Assembly (NCBI GenBank): GCA_934216375.1
Contig: CAKQBP010000085.1
Span: 1 to 6,177 of the forward strand
Direction of reading: 5' to 3'
Source of the DNA: an uncultured Veillonella sp.
GTDB taxonomy: Bacteria; Bacillota; Negativicutes; Veillonellales; Veillonellaceae
DNA: 6,177 bases
Part shown: one piece after another, positions 5,769-6,177 of the stretch
Numbering within the stretch: position 1 is the stretch's first letter
Layout: each line of letters opens with the position of its first letter
Program-made: the position numbers and the translations under genes
The notes under the pieces: model-generated
Seen by the model: the letters and a program-made list of their open reading frames with translations, nothing else
The model's database searches: none
What the model was told of the DNA's origin: nothing

Positions 5769-6177
5769 ATGAATAAAAAGTTAATTTCTATGGCATTGAC
5801 GGGTGTATTAGCGGTAGGTATGTTATCCGTTGCTACACCAAGTGTGGCAGACGCACGCAAAACAAAGCCTGAAACAAGTACGGATATCTCTGTAAAACGT
5901 GCACCTGGCGAGTCCATGGTTATGACTATGAGCCAAATTGGTACTATTTTCCAAAATCGCTATCCAAATGCGGCGCTTCATTCTGTAGAGCTCAACTCTA
6001 ATGACTTGAACTATGGTTATAAAGTAGTTGGTTATAGTAAGTATCATCAGTACAAGATGAAAATTGATGTAATCACTGGTAATGCTTCTGATATGGAAGA
6101 GGGGGGCAAACCTAAGAAAGTTATTGGTGAGATTTTTAATAAAGATAAAGTTATTGAATCAACACAAGCAGAACGTG
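5769..6177 (+). CDS. Exported PepSY-domain protein (3' end cut by window)
   Basis: The first 136 residues are visible and the frame is still open at the window end. The ATG has AGGAGG (5757-5762) six bases upstream, a near-ideal signal. Residues 1-29 form a signal peptide (MNKKL start, hydrophobic core to about 22, AxA-type site VADA); there is no lipobox cysteine, so a soluble periplasmic protein is likely. Residues 54-107 match a PepSY domain: MSQIGTIFQNRYPNAALHSV, then YGYKVVGYS, then YKMKIDVITGNA. PepSY domains are best known as inhibitory or binding modules in exported proteins and as prosegments of M4 peptidases. A second domain may follow beyond the window, so total length and role are unknown. 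Its start region is almost identical to that of ompA. Confidence 0.8.
   Translation, partial: MNKKLISMALTGVLAVGMLSVATPSVADARKTKPETSTDISVKRAPGESMVMTMSQIGTIFQNRYPNAALHSVELNSNDLNYGYKVVGYSKYHQYKMKIDVITGNASDMEEGGKPKKVIGEIFNKDKVIESTQAER

Overview
The window reads as AT-rich DNA from a diderm Firmicute (class Negativicutes), most likely Veillonella. It combines Firmicute-style AGGAGG ribosome binding sites and low GC with proteins that need an outer membrane: a trimeric autotransporter with a YadA-type anchor and an OmpA-type barrel with a peptidoglycan-binding domain. The genus is inferred from protein style and was not checked by a search.

Layout: five protein genes are visible, all on the + strand. 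(1) 1-917 is the 3' end of a trimeric autotransporter adhesin, followed by a hairpin terminator. (2) 1172-2581 encodes a complete MATE-family efflux pump. Its promoter region carries a perfect 12-bp inverted repeat whose two arms flank the putative -35 box. (3) 2582-3256 is a 675-bp stretch without a convincing protein gene. It holds a promoter, a foldable ~125-nt segment and a strong terminator, which together look like a small-RNA gene, and then the ompA promoter. (4) 3257-4294 is a complete OmpA-family protein: signal peptide, barrel, Pro-rich repeat linker and OmpA C-terminal domain. A long two-part hairpin terminator follows. (5) 4521-5642 is a complete AI-2E/UPF0118-family membrane protein. 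(6) 5769-6177 is the 5' part of a secreted PepSY-domain protein that runs off the end of the window.

The genes look like separate transcription units rather than one operon: gaps are 126 to 675 bp and several gaps contain a terminator or promoter. The common theme is the cell envelope: surface adhesion, outer-membrane integrity and attachment to peptidoglycan, efflux or transport across the inner membrane, and an exported PepSY protein. I see no CRISPR array, insertion sequence, tRNA, rRNA or defence system. The most unusual signals are the 86-residue coiled-coil tail after the adhesin's membrane anchor, the palindrome at the MATE promoter, and the putative small RNA upstream of ompA.
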